In this document: one piece after another, positions 23,516 through 35,006 of the stretch | How the letters are laid out: every line of letters starts with the position of its first letter | Position numbering within the stretch: position 1 is the stretch's first letter | Source: Siderastrea siderea | Lineage: Eukaryota > Cnidaria > Anthozoa > Scleractinia > Rhizangiidae | DNA: 64,000 nucleotides | Direction of reading: 5' to 3' | NCBI GenBank assembly: GCA_964030785.1 | Contig: OZ034967.1 | Span: forward strand, 45,320,033 to 45,384,032 | Position numbers and translations under genes: made by a program | Notes under the pieces: model-generated | The model's input: only the letters and a program-made list of their open reading frames with translations | Told to the model about the DNA's origin: nothing | The model's database searches: none

Positions 23516-26488
23516 GGGACGGCCTGCAGTTTGTAGAGTAGAGTGTCTCTGTGTAAGCCTCATTACACTGTCCACACAATTTACCGGAACGGTTACCCTG
23601 GCAAGCATTGTATTCAGGAAAGTCTGTCATTTGTGGAGTGCGACAATAACCCAAAGGACACATGGTGAACTTTAGTGTTGGTGGAGAGTCGTGCTCTTTG
23701 TAACCCCAATAATTTTGTGCCGCGATTATATTTTGAGAACAGTTTGCTCCAAACGGGCAGGGAAGACACTGAAATCCTGGGGCTAGCTGCAATCCAAACG
23801 CATGACCACGCTGCAGACTGTACAAATTGCCTGCGCATGGGGAAGAAATAAACTGAAGATTGGTGACTTGAATTGTACAGGGTGTGTCCTTTACCTGGGT
23901 TGTGACTTGATCAGTAAAATGAAGAATTTCCATTTGACTCCCAAAAGGACAATTAAACGTTGTCAAGTTGTTGTTTCCAAGATCTATCAGTCTGCCGTTC
24001 CTAACCTGCAAAAAAAGACCGGTATTGACATAGGTGCTGGCATCCATTGTGGTATTGTTCAATTCCAGCGCCCCCGAACTTTCTGCATGAATAAATGACC
24101 CCCTGGTGTATCTTATTTTCTTCTGCTGCAGTTCGTTCAAAGTTTTGTTGAAGACACTGCCTTGTATAATAAGACTTGCTGATCCAGCTTCTGTGTATAT
24201 ATGCCCACCTAAAGTTGACGCAAAGTTGTTAATAAAAGAACAATTTCGAAATATTGACTTTCCATTCGTTAAACCAAGAGCGCCACCAGAAACCGCAGCA
24301 TATCTCTCAAATACTGTATCTTCAAATGTGGAATGGCTCTTATAAACCCACGAAGGGTACTCTTTAGTATTATGAATCTCACTGACTTGAGAGAAACGTG
24401 TCTTGATACATCCTGGATCTTTTGGAGTATCTGGGTCATAATCAATTGCTATGGCTCCTCCTTGGTGTTTCATCGAATAATTATCCACGAATCGGGAACT
24501 CTTGATCTCAAGACGTCCGGTTCTTTGGCTAATTCCCAGGGATATAGCACCCCCATCTCCATCACTCCAACAGTTGTTGAATGTCGTGTTAGTTATTAAA
24601 ACGGACGCGAAATTAGTCGAGTATAAATTTCTAACATAAAAGGCGCCTCCGGATCCCAATTCCCCTGGAACGTAATTGCTTTCGAAATAACATTCCTGTA
24701 CCTCAAATACGAATGATGTGAATAGAAACTTGTCTAAACAAGAAAACGCTCCACCTTTGTGTAGAGCTGTGTTATTAAAAAACCGAGACTGGCAGGCATT
24801 TATCGTACCAAAGGAGTCTAAGGCAACAGCTCCTCCATTCCTCTGGGCTCTATTCGATTCCATGGTCACCGTTTGGAAGGTAAGAATGGCGTCTGCAATA
24901 TTAATTATATAAATGGCACCGCCGACCACTGCATTGTTATTTGAAAATGCTGAGCGTTCTATTGTGATGTGGCATGTATTGTGTGAGTTCGAATAGGGCA
25001 TATTTATTGCTCCACCTCCCCAAGCTGTATTATTGAAGAACCGAGACTGGTGCACCTTTAGAACTGGGATGAACCATACGTAAACAGCTCCCCCGTCTTT
25101 CTGGGTTCTACAGTTTGTAAAGGTAGAGTAACACAGTCTTACTGATGCCTTAACAGCATTGATACATAAAGCACCTCCCCCAAAGTGACTGTTGCCGCTG
25201 TTAAAGTCACACCTGGTTATGTTTATTTGAGGTAGTTTCTCCGAGCTTCGGCCATTGTAATGGAATTTCAGAATGGCTTCTGTTGGATATTCAGCATCGT
25301 TTAAGACTGAACCAGTAGAATGGATGTACACTGCTCCTCCTCCTCCACTGATTACCGTATTGTCCTTAAAACAACTGTCCTCAAAACTAACACTACAAAC
25401 GTAGGTGCATTCAATGTTGATAGCTCCACCTTGGGCAGCAGTCGTGTTCACAAACGATGAATTAGACACGTTTAACATGCAAAGATTAGATCCTCTCAGT
25501 GATATGGCCCCACCATTTCCTTCGACTCTGTGACCAACAAAACTGGAATTAAAGATCTGCAGTGAAATATTGGATGCATTGACACTGAATGATCGTACGA
25601 CCTCTCTCGTAAAATTGCTCGAATTAATGAAAATATTTACACCAGTACTTCGGATGATGCAGTCACTGTCACTGCTACTCGTGAAATCACGTCGGCGTGC
25701 ATCTGATAATGGACGGTTGTCAATAAATAACACGTTCTGAAGACGAATATTTTGATTCCCATCATCCATCTCTAGCAAAACAAGTCCGTTTGAACTGAAC
25801 TTGTTACGAGAGAATTTTACATTATCTAGGGTGATATTACTACTTGCAGAGTGGTTACTGTGACGCGATTCAGTGAACGAGATGCATGTCCCCTCATCTG
25901 AGAAGATATTGCCATCAAAAGACGAATTTGTTAGCTTGAACGTCACTGGGATGTCTGATGAGTTTTTTACCGTACCGGTGACGACAACTGAAATACATTC
26001 CTGGTTTCTGGAAAAGGTTGAATTTCTTATCTCAATGCTGGAAGCTGTCTTTGTTGTCATTACGAACTGAATCCCTTGTTTGCTGCCTTCAAATGTGTAT
26101 TCATCGATTTCAACAGAAAAATCTTGAACTCTAACAAAGCTTTCATTAAAGAAAAGTTTTGATAAAGTTACGGTCATTTTCTCTGCATTATCGGAACCAA
26201 TAAAAGCCAAACCTGTTCCTTCAGGGCATCGTATGTGAGGCACGGGACTGACAAATCCGATCAGAGACAAACTCTTATTGGTGTTAATTCCCGGATGTTC
26301 GGACGTTCCTGATTGACAGGTGTAGGGATATTTGTCAGTGCCAGTACCATCCAAGTAAATATGATCCCCTCTTGACGCCAACGTGACAGCCCGCCAAATG
26401 GTTTTACAGGGCTTCGACTGGTCACATGACCAGTCCTCCTGACCTGACGCTTGTGAAACGTACAAGTGCCTTCCTTCGATGAAAAGTC
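23430..26488 (-). pseudogene. GGAI-repeat membrane protein, copy 3 (membrane tail lost)
   Basis: This frame is open for about 1018 residues and is collinear with copy 2 from the N-terminal cap through the GGAI repeats to the Cys-rich block. It keeps the acceptor (CTACTTTTCAG before 26,488). At about 23,520, just after YSTNCRPS, the sequence leaves the family and runs for some 30 codons through the inverted strand of the decayed multicopy ORF, ending at 23,430. All membrane segments are therefore missing. If expressed, it would make a soluble or secreted GGAI-repeat ectodomain. The putative promoter segment present upstream of copy 2 (17,165-17,947) is also absent here. I call it a probable pseudogene, though the ectodomain frame itself is undamaged. 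Confidence 0.7.
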
Positions 26489-27439
26489 CTGAAAAGTAGC
26501 AGAAATACTATGGTACGAAAATAGAGTGATTTATTATGGCACATGGATCAGATCAAGAGAAGATAAAGGGTATCCTCTCTTGATCAGATCAGTTTTCAAA
26601 GATTATTTCATATAATATTACACTACAGGTTTAACCAACTGGCATGGTAGCTAACCAGCAAGTTTTTTTTATAATAAATGTAATTGTTATGAAGAAACGG
26701 TTTAAACTTAGCTTTCTAACTAGTTTCACTTAACTGACTTCAATACCAGTTGCCAACGCTGTCCAACCATGTCAAAGGACAGAAGGAAGTGTAATGATGC
26801 ACGTTAATTATAATAGAAAAACCAACCATACAATCAAGAAAGGACGGAAGAAAACTTTGAGGATATGCAATGCGAAGGTGACAACAATTTGATTAATTTG
26901 TGGTTAAGGTTTTCTGTTATATTTTCTTTCTAGTTACATTGAAAACAATTTACTCTTGCTGTAAGCGAGAAAATTTTTGAATATACTTTTTAAAGCAAAA
27001 TGACTCTGGTATTTATCTTTATCCACTACTTAAATTATTTAAAACTAATGCTGTCCGACGTTCCGATGGTACTGTCATTATTATTAAGGCAAACGGGACG
27101 ATCAGCTTTACTTAATTCAGCGACAACTTAATATAACGATTTGCCAAAATTAAGTGACAGCTAGTTTTTAGCGATTTCCCCAATGTCAAATTATTTCTGT
27201 TGCTAAAGATGGTAAACTCAAAAATGTGTAACGGATGTTTGCTTCTAATTTGTTCATTGTTGTTTATGGGCAGGTGAAGAACGATCTATGAAGGCATAAA
27301 ATGAAACTATGTAACGAGATTCCTCCGAAAATCCTGAACATAAAATTCTGGAACGAGGAAAGATATGACAAAAACGAGAGCGTCATCCTTCCTCATTTTA
27401 CAAGGCCATTCAAATAAGCTAAACCCTAGAAGACAAACA

Positions 27440-27590
27440 GGAGTGATAAACATTGTGAATAAACGCATTTTGATAAAAACTGTTTATATAGTTTTCAAAC
27501 ACTGTAACGGTTACTTTTGAAAATGTATGTTGACTACCATACGAAACGTCAAGTTTATCAAAATGCGTTTATTCATAATGTTTATCACCG
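27440..27590. repeat. Hairpin inverted repeat
   Basis: GATAAACATTGTGAATAAAC on the left and GTTTATTCATAATGTTTATC on the right are inverted copies extending through GCATTTTGATAAA / TTTATCAAAATGC. About 70 bp of spacer lies between them. It is probably a MITE. Confidence 0.6.
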
Positions 27591-27663
27591 CTGTTAGTCT
27601 TTTATTCTTAATCAAGCTACGATGGCCTAAGAACATAAGTTTATTAGCCTACCCTATTCAGAA

Positions 27664-27753
27664 TAGCCTGCGCCGCAGACGTAATATAACATGATATGAT
27701 GCTGGCATATAACTGTTATTTACATGGTTAAATTTCGTCGGCGATGCAGGCTA
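27664..27753. mobile_element. Mutator-like MITE, 90 bp
   Basis: Ends are TAGCCTGCGCCGCAGACG and, inverted, TAGCCTGCATCGCCGACG. Flanks TATTCAGAA (27,655-27,663) and TATTCACAG (27,754-27,762) are a 9-bp duplication with two changes. Confidence 0.55.
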
Positions 27754-29218
27754 TATTCACAGGGAATACTACTGAGCGTGAAATCATTGAAAACGACAAA
27801 AATTATCACTTTAAAAAGCAGTAACCACACACACCCTAATGTTATCTGATACATCAGTGCCTAAACTAACAACAATGGAAGTGTCTCAGACATAGCCCGA
27901 TGAGACCTCGATGTTTCTCTCTTGGTAATACCGAAGATCTCGCCAACATCAGCGAATCTATACGAGAGCTCACGAAAATAACTACAGGAATGCTCCCAAC
28001 TCCACCACAATATCTCGTAGTTGCTACCACAACCACCAGATAAAAATGACGTTGAACCACTTGGATGCGACGGGGCGATGAAATTGTTTAGAAACCCCTT
28101 AGATTCAAAAGTTTTCAAACATCCAATTTCAAGCAAAGCACAGACTGTTACGATTAATAGAGGAGCCTTTCACGAATGTTCCTGTAATGCAGCGTAATTT
28201 GCATACGGTGTCACATTATATTTCGGATCCTGTCAGTACATAAACACCTGCCACGTTAGGGTGTTGCTACTCGTACTCGTGACGGAAAAAAAGAGCGTTC
28301 CAGTTTTTGATTTAAGAGATAAAGAGCAGAATGATTAATGATAGTCTGTCTGATTACTTTATTTAAACGGTTTCAGCGCGATGCTAAATAACAACGATTG
28401 TTCCCATTTATAAATAAAATAATTTCACGAAATTAAAAAAAAAGTTTAGGGGATGTGGGATTGGGAAAGAACATCAAAAATAGCGTGAAGAACATGCCAA
28501 CGCGCGCGAAAATCAGCTCCCGCGTGGAACGTGACACGCGTGAGGTGAGCACACGCGTCACATCTCTATTTATTTATTCATTCATACATTTATTCATTTA
28601 TTTATTCATTTTGTTTTTATTTGGAGAATTGATTCATGCTCCAAAGCTTATAATTACATCTTAAAACTATCTCGCAATAAAAAGACTCGAATAGAGGTCA
28701 AATTCAAAATCAGCTCAAGAAAGGGAACCTCGTCATCAAAGTTTGCTGTCTGATGACGATCGACACAGATGGTTACGTGCGTACGCTTGCTCACCTTGCC
28801 TGGTGCACGCAGGCGGCAGAGAGGGTCTGGTAATAATAAAACTGTAGTACAGTTTTGCATGTTCGTGGTCCTTCATTTAAATATCACCAAAATAATCCAA
28901 AATGGCCATCTTTCAGACCACGCTAAATATAAAATACCATGCAACTTTTCAATTTGCTTCCATACAGCTGATGTAAACCTCCCCATATGACTCATGGGTG
29001 GGTGGGGAAGAGGGAGGGGAGGGGGGTTGCCACTGACTTCCTACTTTGATTTCAACCTTTTAGAAATTGAACTTCCTGTAACCCTATCTACAGCAACACG
29101 ACAGAGCGTAGAAAGCGTGGTGTGACTGGACTGACTGAAGCGTGAAGTGTGAGTCATTGTCTCATTGTCTCCATCATTCACGCGACGACCTTGTGAGCCG
29201 AATGCACATTCATGACCC

Positions 29219-29282
29219 TAGCCTGATTCTCAGAAAAAGCGAAGGGGCTGCAAACGACCTCGGACGTCTGAGAATCAGGCTA
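29219..29282. mobile_element. Mutator-like MITE, 64 bp, with empty site in the paralogous block
   Basis: Ends are TAGCCTGATTCTCAG and CTGAGAATCAGGCTA. TCATGACCC flanks both sides exactly (29,210-29,218 and 29,283-29,291). The duplicated block at about 18,950 has a single TTCATGACCC and no insert, which is a natural empty site that confirms both boundaries. Confidence 0.8.
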
Positions 29283-30761
29283 TCATGACCCAAGCAATCT
29301 TCAGTTACATCATCAATGTCTAAGGATATTGTACAGACTTGTCTACCTTTGGTTTTTTCTTCATGGCGTGAATCGAACGTTCGGAAATCGAGCGCAATGG
29401 ATAACAAAGAACTTTGACTTTCAGTTTGATTGCCGAACTGAATCAATATTTGTGACACTTATCGCACTTAATCGAGCATATTTAATCCCTGATTGAACTT
29501 CATAACACTTGAAAAGAAAACTACTTACAATCAACAAATCATGGCAAATATTTAAGTAACCGTTCCAATCGTACCGCAATGGGGACATCGTATGTCTTTT
29601 TGCAGTCGCTGTTAAGAGATTTATTCCAGCACAATGCTGGCTAAAAAAGTGAAAGGCAGCTTAATGTTTGTTGATCTGTTTGTCAGTTGCTACTTTCACG
29701 CACAGATTAAGATTGTTTTCAATAGTGGAAAATTTGTATGAATTGTTTACCTACAAACACGGATTTTTGCTTCAGTGGTGGTGTTTTATTTAAAAACCCT
29801 TACCTTCGGCGATGACAAACCAAAAGCTGAACAGACAACAAGTCCTTCGCAGCATCTTGTTAATTTAGTTTAGTTTTGTGTTCAGCAAAACCAAACCGGT
29901 TGTAAAAAAAGATAGTCACAAGATGTTCATGATCACATCTCAAAAAGATTTTGACTGTAGTTTGAAATAAATGAACCCGAGTACATTTGTCAAAGTTGAA
30001 CAAAACTGCGCGTGAACAATCATCTGATTTTTGTGATACTCCTGATTGATAAAACGTTGTCGGGTGCAAAGTGTAAACCATGAACGATGCGACACCATGG
30101 AATTCTGGGAAGACAGCACTGACAAGCTTGCTACTCAGTTGCATATACTGATATCCAAGATATTTTCATTGCTAAGACGGTTTTGAACTAGATTTGGGTA
30201 TCCTGTATTAATATTATCTCAACGGTGCCTGAGAAAAGAAACAAGTTTTCCCGTTTCCCAGAAAATCATTGAGTCGTTCATCGTACATCATTCATAGTAC
30301 ATGCTGTTTACACGACAACGTTTTTTCAATTTGGTGTATACAAGGGACATGTACAAGTTCTCTCACATTTCTGTTATATTCGGACACAAATTGACACATT
30401 TGACACATTCATCTATGTATGAATTTCATGATGACCTTTTGCAAGGACCACAGGACTCCTGGGTTCAAACCATTTACAAACCATTTACAGTTAATTTTTA
30501 CATTGTTTGCCATTTCATGTATTTCATAGGTAAAACAATGTTGGAACGCATGCATCAGCAGTATTGCCATTAATATTAAGCCTTTGATTGGCAGAGGAGA
30601 GAAACGGCACGTTAGTTTTGCTGGGGTAAACTGCTTTTCAGCGGTCGCAGTTGAGAAACTCTGTAGGTCTCTGTTGAAGCTTTTCTTTTCGTAAGAGCAA
30701 AATGCAAAGAGAGAGTAAGAGCAAACGTGTGTTCAATTCATCGTTAGGTACCGTTGCGCAT

Positions 30762-30922
30762 TAGCCTGATCTAGGCCGTTTAGATAGGTGGCGCACGAGA
30801 CGGAGCGCGAAGGAAAATATTGAGAGCGAAGGAAAAAACAAGAGCTAGACTGGGAGGAGAGGCAGTCTTCCACCTCGATTCGTTCGCGCACCACGTGCTA
30901 TCTGAACGCCTGGAACAGGCTA
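30762..30922. mobile_element. Mutator-like MITE, 161 bp
   Basis: Inverted ends are TAGCCTGATCTAGGCCGTTT and TAGCCTGTTCCAGGCGTTCA, both continuing into AGATAG. Flanks GTTGCGCAT and CTTGCTCAT (30,753-30,761 and 30,923-30,931) are a 9-bp duplication with two changes. Confidence 0.6.
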
Positions 30923-30931
30923 CTTGCTCAT

Positions 30932-33900
30932 GCAATAATTGCTTATTAACCACCAAAGGGACAATATCAAGTGGATTTTCAAAGAAAGATTGAGCCACAA
31001 TCAGTTTTTCCGGTTTATAGTCCAAGACAAATTAGGGGAATTCCTCGGAAAAGGTCGGCCCAACCGGAAGTTTTCAAATTGGAGTTCACTTCCATCCGAG
31101 CCATCCACAACCAAAGGCTCTTATGAATGATTTCTGTGCACTGCAATAGTCACTTCTTCAACGCAACTGGACAATTGCTTTTTGGCTTACATTGATACAA
31201 TTGTTTTATCTAGCAGATCAATGTGATACTAACAATACATCATAGTGGAGTAGAGGGACAGTCGATTTAGGCGTTCCAGGGGATGCATTCTCCGTAGCTG
31301 ATATATATAGTTAAGGAAAGGGGGAGAGGAGAAACTCCCACTTTTTTCCTTCTCACATTCGTCCTTTCCCCCTTCCCCCAACTGTGCTTATTTAACGATA
31401 CAAAGGAGGTGAGAGGACTCAAATCTGTGTGCCAGTTCTCGCAGCGTTCGTCACTGCTTTCAGCGACAATCACCTGAGTACATCGTGGACACAAAACATT
31501 CAAACGCTGTACAAAGGTTGGGGATACTAAGTCGTTGCAATGACATAAATTCTTGGGTGTGTCCAAAACTCTAAATGCCTGCATGCGCGTGCAACCAAAT
31601 ATAACATGTGCTGATATATTTAGATGAGTGCATGGGACTCGTGATGTATTATAATAACATTAATAAATATATTTAGCCGGATGACAAGCTACTGCGTGGG
31701 CTGGCTAGAAAATAGGTCAACTAGCTGTACACCGACTGCCTGTAAACATCAGTCAGTTGGATCAATATCAAACTCATTGCGACATTTCCCTTTGGTCGTA
31801 TCGGGTAACGCCGACATCCGCTAAAATCGCTTTGAAAACATGCTGTTTTGGACAGAATATTGCCTTTGTTTCCCAAAGTAGAACATCTTTCCCAAATGCA
31901 CCACCAGAAATAAGTTGAATTGAGCATTATCTAACCTACTACTGATAAAAAGCTGGAGTGATTTTGTCGAGATTTAGGCATGGCATTTTAATATTTTCTG
32001 GCGTCGATTTGATGTAAATATGTTAAAAAAAAAAAACACCCACCGGGAAACCACCGGGCTGAGGAAAACTGGGTAAGCTCGACAGCGCATGCTTCGAATG
32101 ATAATTGTACCGCCAAATTCAAATAGTTGAATAAATGTGCCGCATTTTGATATATAATTCGAGAGGGTTTACTGCAGTAGGAGATCATTTCGAAGGAAAA
32201 ATGGTGACTCAAACGCGAAATTCAGCCAGCAGAATTGTCCTTCGAATACGAGGTCAACGGGCGATGTAGCAGCTCTCGTAAGGTCTTCCACGATTAGTCC
32301 GCTAAACAGTAGAACAAACAAAAGAAACAAAGAAAGAGGCGTAAAAACAATAGAGCTGCTACATATAGCGGTCCAATGAAAACACAACCTTTTGAGAGGT
32401 GCTACACTACCGAGGTCAACAAGTAATTAAAATGATAATTTATATTTAATTATATCTTGGAGCAGTCAATCACAATAATTTCCTGAAATTGAATAATTTC
32501 CCCTCGCTTCTTCTATTTTATATTCTCTCAGCTATTTTGATTATCGTATTTCAAAAGACAAAGAAAAAACCGGGGAATCTGCACTGGGTTGAATTAATAG
32601 AGAAAACATTGAAGGAATCGGGTATCCAAGGAGCTGTGGTACATGTAAATACATAATGAATTACTGTCTTCAGGAAAAAATAATGGCTTTTAAAAAGAGA
32701 AGTGCGAGATAGAAGAGAGGTGCGAGCGTCCAGAGGCTGCCTGATAAGTGGAAATCAAGTACTTGTGCCTTCACATTAAACTATCAATTGTATTGCTCGG
32801 GTCGGTACAAAACGTGGACCCTCCTTTTCACCCCCCCCCCCCCCCCCCCAATCTGGACCCTCTGTGGCCTCTGGGAAGGCCCCAAAATGGGGTTTTTTCC
32901 ACCTTATCGACAAAATCGCAGACTTTGGATCCCATCTTGATCCTCTGGATCCCATCTTGATCCTCTGGATCCCTCTGGATCCTCTGGATCCCCCCTTTTT
33001 CTGCAAAAAAATCATAGTTTGGCAAATGTTCAGGACACTTTTTGTGGAAATATGAATAATTGCCCCTGCAAGGTTTAAAACCAGGGAAGGCATAATTGCA
33101 GTCCCACATGAAGAGGAAGATTCATTCATTCATTTAACATGGTTAACATGGTTAAGGCAGCCGTTGAGAAACTAAGTCATCAGTATTTATTTATTTAAAG
33201 CGCATGCACGAAGTTTAGCGAATGGTAGCGACATTGCGAGAAATATTCATGAATAGGCTCTTCAGTAGAATTTTCAGTTTCTGAATCAATAAATGCACGT
33301 GCGTTAAATCGTGTGCTACGGAGTTGTGACTTTTAAGCATTTTTAAATAAAAAAACTGTCGAAGTCCGGATTTTTTTTTACGCTCCAACGTTAATAGAAA
33401 CTTTTTAGAAGTTTTCCAACAAAACAAAACAAAAATTACAATAATACTCCTTATAGCTAACATAGAGCTTGGGAAACGTTTATAATCTTCAATCCAAAAA
33501 TTTACGATCTCTAAATTGCAACGTATTGTTCTGGACAGTGAACAATAGCTGCTATGAATTTAATTTCCATAATTAGCATAAATTTACTTTAAACATCGTG
33601 TTTATTCGGTAAACCTTCAGAAGCCCTAAAACCACCAATTTTGTGTCCAAGAATACAGCGCAGATATAGAATTTCCTGAACAGGCACAACAGGCAGACAA
33701 ACTAGGTGTATTGTAGATTGTCACAACAGAAGCCTTTTTTTCAAACAGGCTTTTTAACAGAATATCGAAGGCTTCAGATTTAAACAAGGACGATTTTGCT
33801 TATTTAAAAGCTTACAACTTTCAATGGAACTCGAAATCCAATAATCGGCTTCTGTTGTGACACAATAGAGGTTTTAACTGATCAATGAGTGGTAAAATCA

Positions 33901-34318
33901 AGAAGTGTTGTCTTCTCCACGAGGAGAAAACTTGGACACGGAGTCGCAGCGTTCTACAGAATCTTAACTTTGGGTGCTCATAGCATCGCAAAGAAGCGCA
34001 ATCTATCAAACCAAAAACAGCCTTGTTGCACTTCCACCATTGCTCAAGCTCTCTGTTAAGTTTCAACGGAATCGGCTCCCAAACGTTCATGATATACCGT
34101 TTTTTAGCGTAAGACCTCCACCAAAATTTTGCCTTATAAATTTACTCATGAGCAGCTTGTCACCCGCGGCCTTAAAACATTAGGCCTCTTCAAATGATAA
34201 TAAAGCAAAAACAGTTAGTGTAATCTACGACATATCAATTTACACTTACTTATCGTCTTTGCTAAACTAAATGTATAAATTCTAAATACCAAGAACATAA
34301 CTGCTAGAATTACTTGTT
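30932..34318. other. Intergenic, minisatellite and simple repeats, no gene seen
   Basis: An open frame at 31,267-31,584 (minus, 105 codons, four clustered Cys) has no recognised family or splice support. A poly-C run and a GGATCC-rich minisatellite lie at 32,820-33,000. The rest is AT-rich single-copy-looking DNA. Confidence 0.35.
32800..33005. repeat. GGATCC/GATCCTCT minisatellite with CGGGTCGG head
   Basis: CGGGTCGGTACAAAACGTGG is followed by a 20-base C-run and then tandem units of GGATCCCATCTTGATCCTCT and shorter GGATCCTCT. A related, oppositely oriented arrangement occurs at 38,605-38,715. Confidence 0.65.
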
Positions 34319-34405
34319 AGTTAATTATTTAATTAATTAATTAATTAATTAATTACTGCTAGAATTACTTGTTAATTAATTAATTAATTAATATAATTAA
34401 TAACA
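34319..34405. repeat. TTAA microsatellite
   Basis: Two runs of tandem TTAA are separated by TACTGCTAGAATTACTTGT, a phrase that also precedes the first run, so the tract was itself duplicated. Confidence 0.8.
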
Positions 34406-34918
34406 ATAATTTGTACAAAGGGGTGCCTGCTTTTCATGGATGCCGTGTATTAACTCAAATTATGTATCATTAACAAAGAAACCACTACTGCCGGATTTAA
34501 AGCTAGTGAGAGTTTGTGACTGCCACAGTTTGACAGGTAGGCTATTCCGCAGCACCGTACACCACTAGCACTGTACCTGAAGCTGTTGTTTAGTAAGTTG
34601 GTGCGGGGCAGTGAAATGGCTAGCTTGCCCTCACAGTCCCTTAGTGTATAACTTGAAAAATCACTACGATCAGTGAACTTTGATCGCAGGTATTCTGGAC
34701 CATAAAGAGATTTATATTATAGACCACACAGTAGCTGTTGAATTTTCTGCTGTACATCTAGTTCAGTCTAGCCAGGTATTTTAAAAAGGTCGTCGACACT
34801 GACCTCATAAGAAGAGAAAGCTAAGATTCGCGCAGCAAGATTTGTATTTTTTGCAGCTTAGTGACAAGAGTTTTGTTCCAATTGCCCCAAACGACGCTGC
34901 AATAATCATACTGGGGTT

Positions 34919-34997
34919 TAGGCTCGATTTCCGCCGCCCTCTCGAGTCCGGAGGGGCGCGGGCTCATTGCTCGAACAGCGGCTGGTAATCGAGCCTA
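34919..34997. mobile_element. MITE, 79 bp, 9-bp TSD, TAGGCTCGATT ends
   Basis: Ends are TAGGCTCGATTTCC and, inverted, TAGGCTCGATTACC. Flanks ACTGGGGTT and AGTGGGGTT (34,910-34,918 and 34,998-35,006) form a 9-bp duplication with one change. The TIR differs from the TAGCCTG group, but the duplication length is the same. Confidence 0.6.
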
Positions 34998-35006
34998 AGT
35001 GGGGTT

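Larger units (their letters stand above)
27398..28676. mobile_element. 1.28-kb insertion with possible Harbinger-like transposase remnant
   Basis: Unit 2 reads CCTCATT directly followed by AAAAAGACTC (near 18,404). In unit 3 these are separated by this segment. It contains a hairpin (27,440-27,590), a 90-bp MITE (27,664-27,753), an ATTT microsatellite (28,564-28,615) and a 91-residue minus-strand frame (27,861-28,136). The part of that frame reading FADVGEIFGITKRETSRSHR resembles the helix-turn-helix of HARBI1-type transposases. The match is weak and the rest of a transposase is not visible. Confidence 0.35.
23524..30140. repeat. Tandem segmental duplication, unit 3
   Basis: This unit corresponds to unit 2 (12,440-20,200). 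Relative to unit 2 it has a 1.28-kb insertion (about 27,398-28,676) and a 64-bp MITE insertion (29,219-29,282), and it lacks about 780 bp (equivalent of 17,165-17,947). Confidence 0.65.

Noticed and set aside
31267..31584. 105-codon Cys-containing minus frame
   Set aside because: No recognised domain, no splice sites in phase, and no neighbouring exons.
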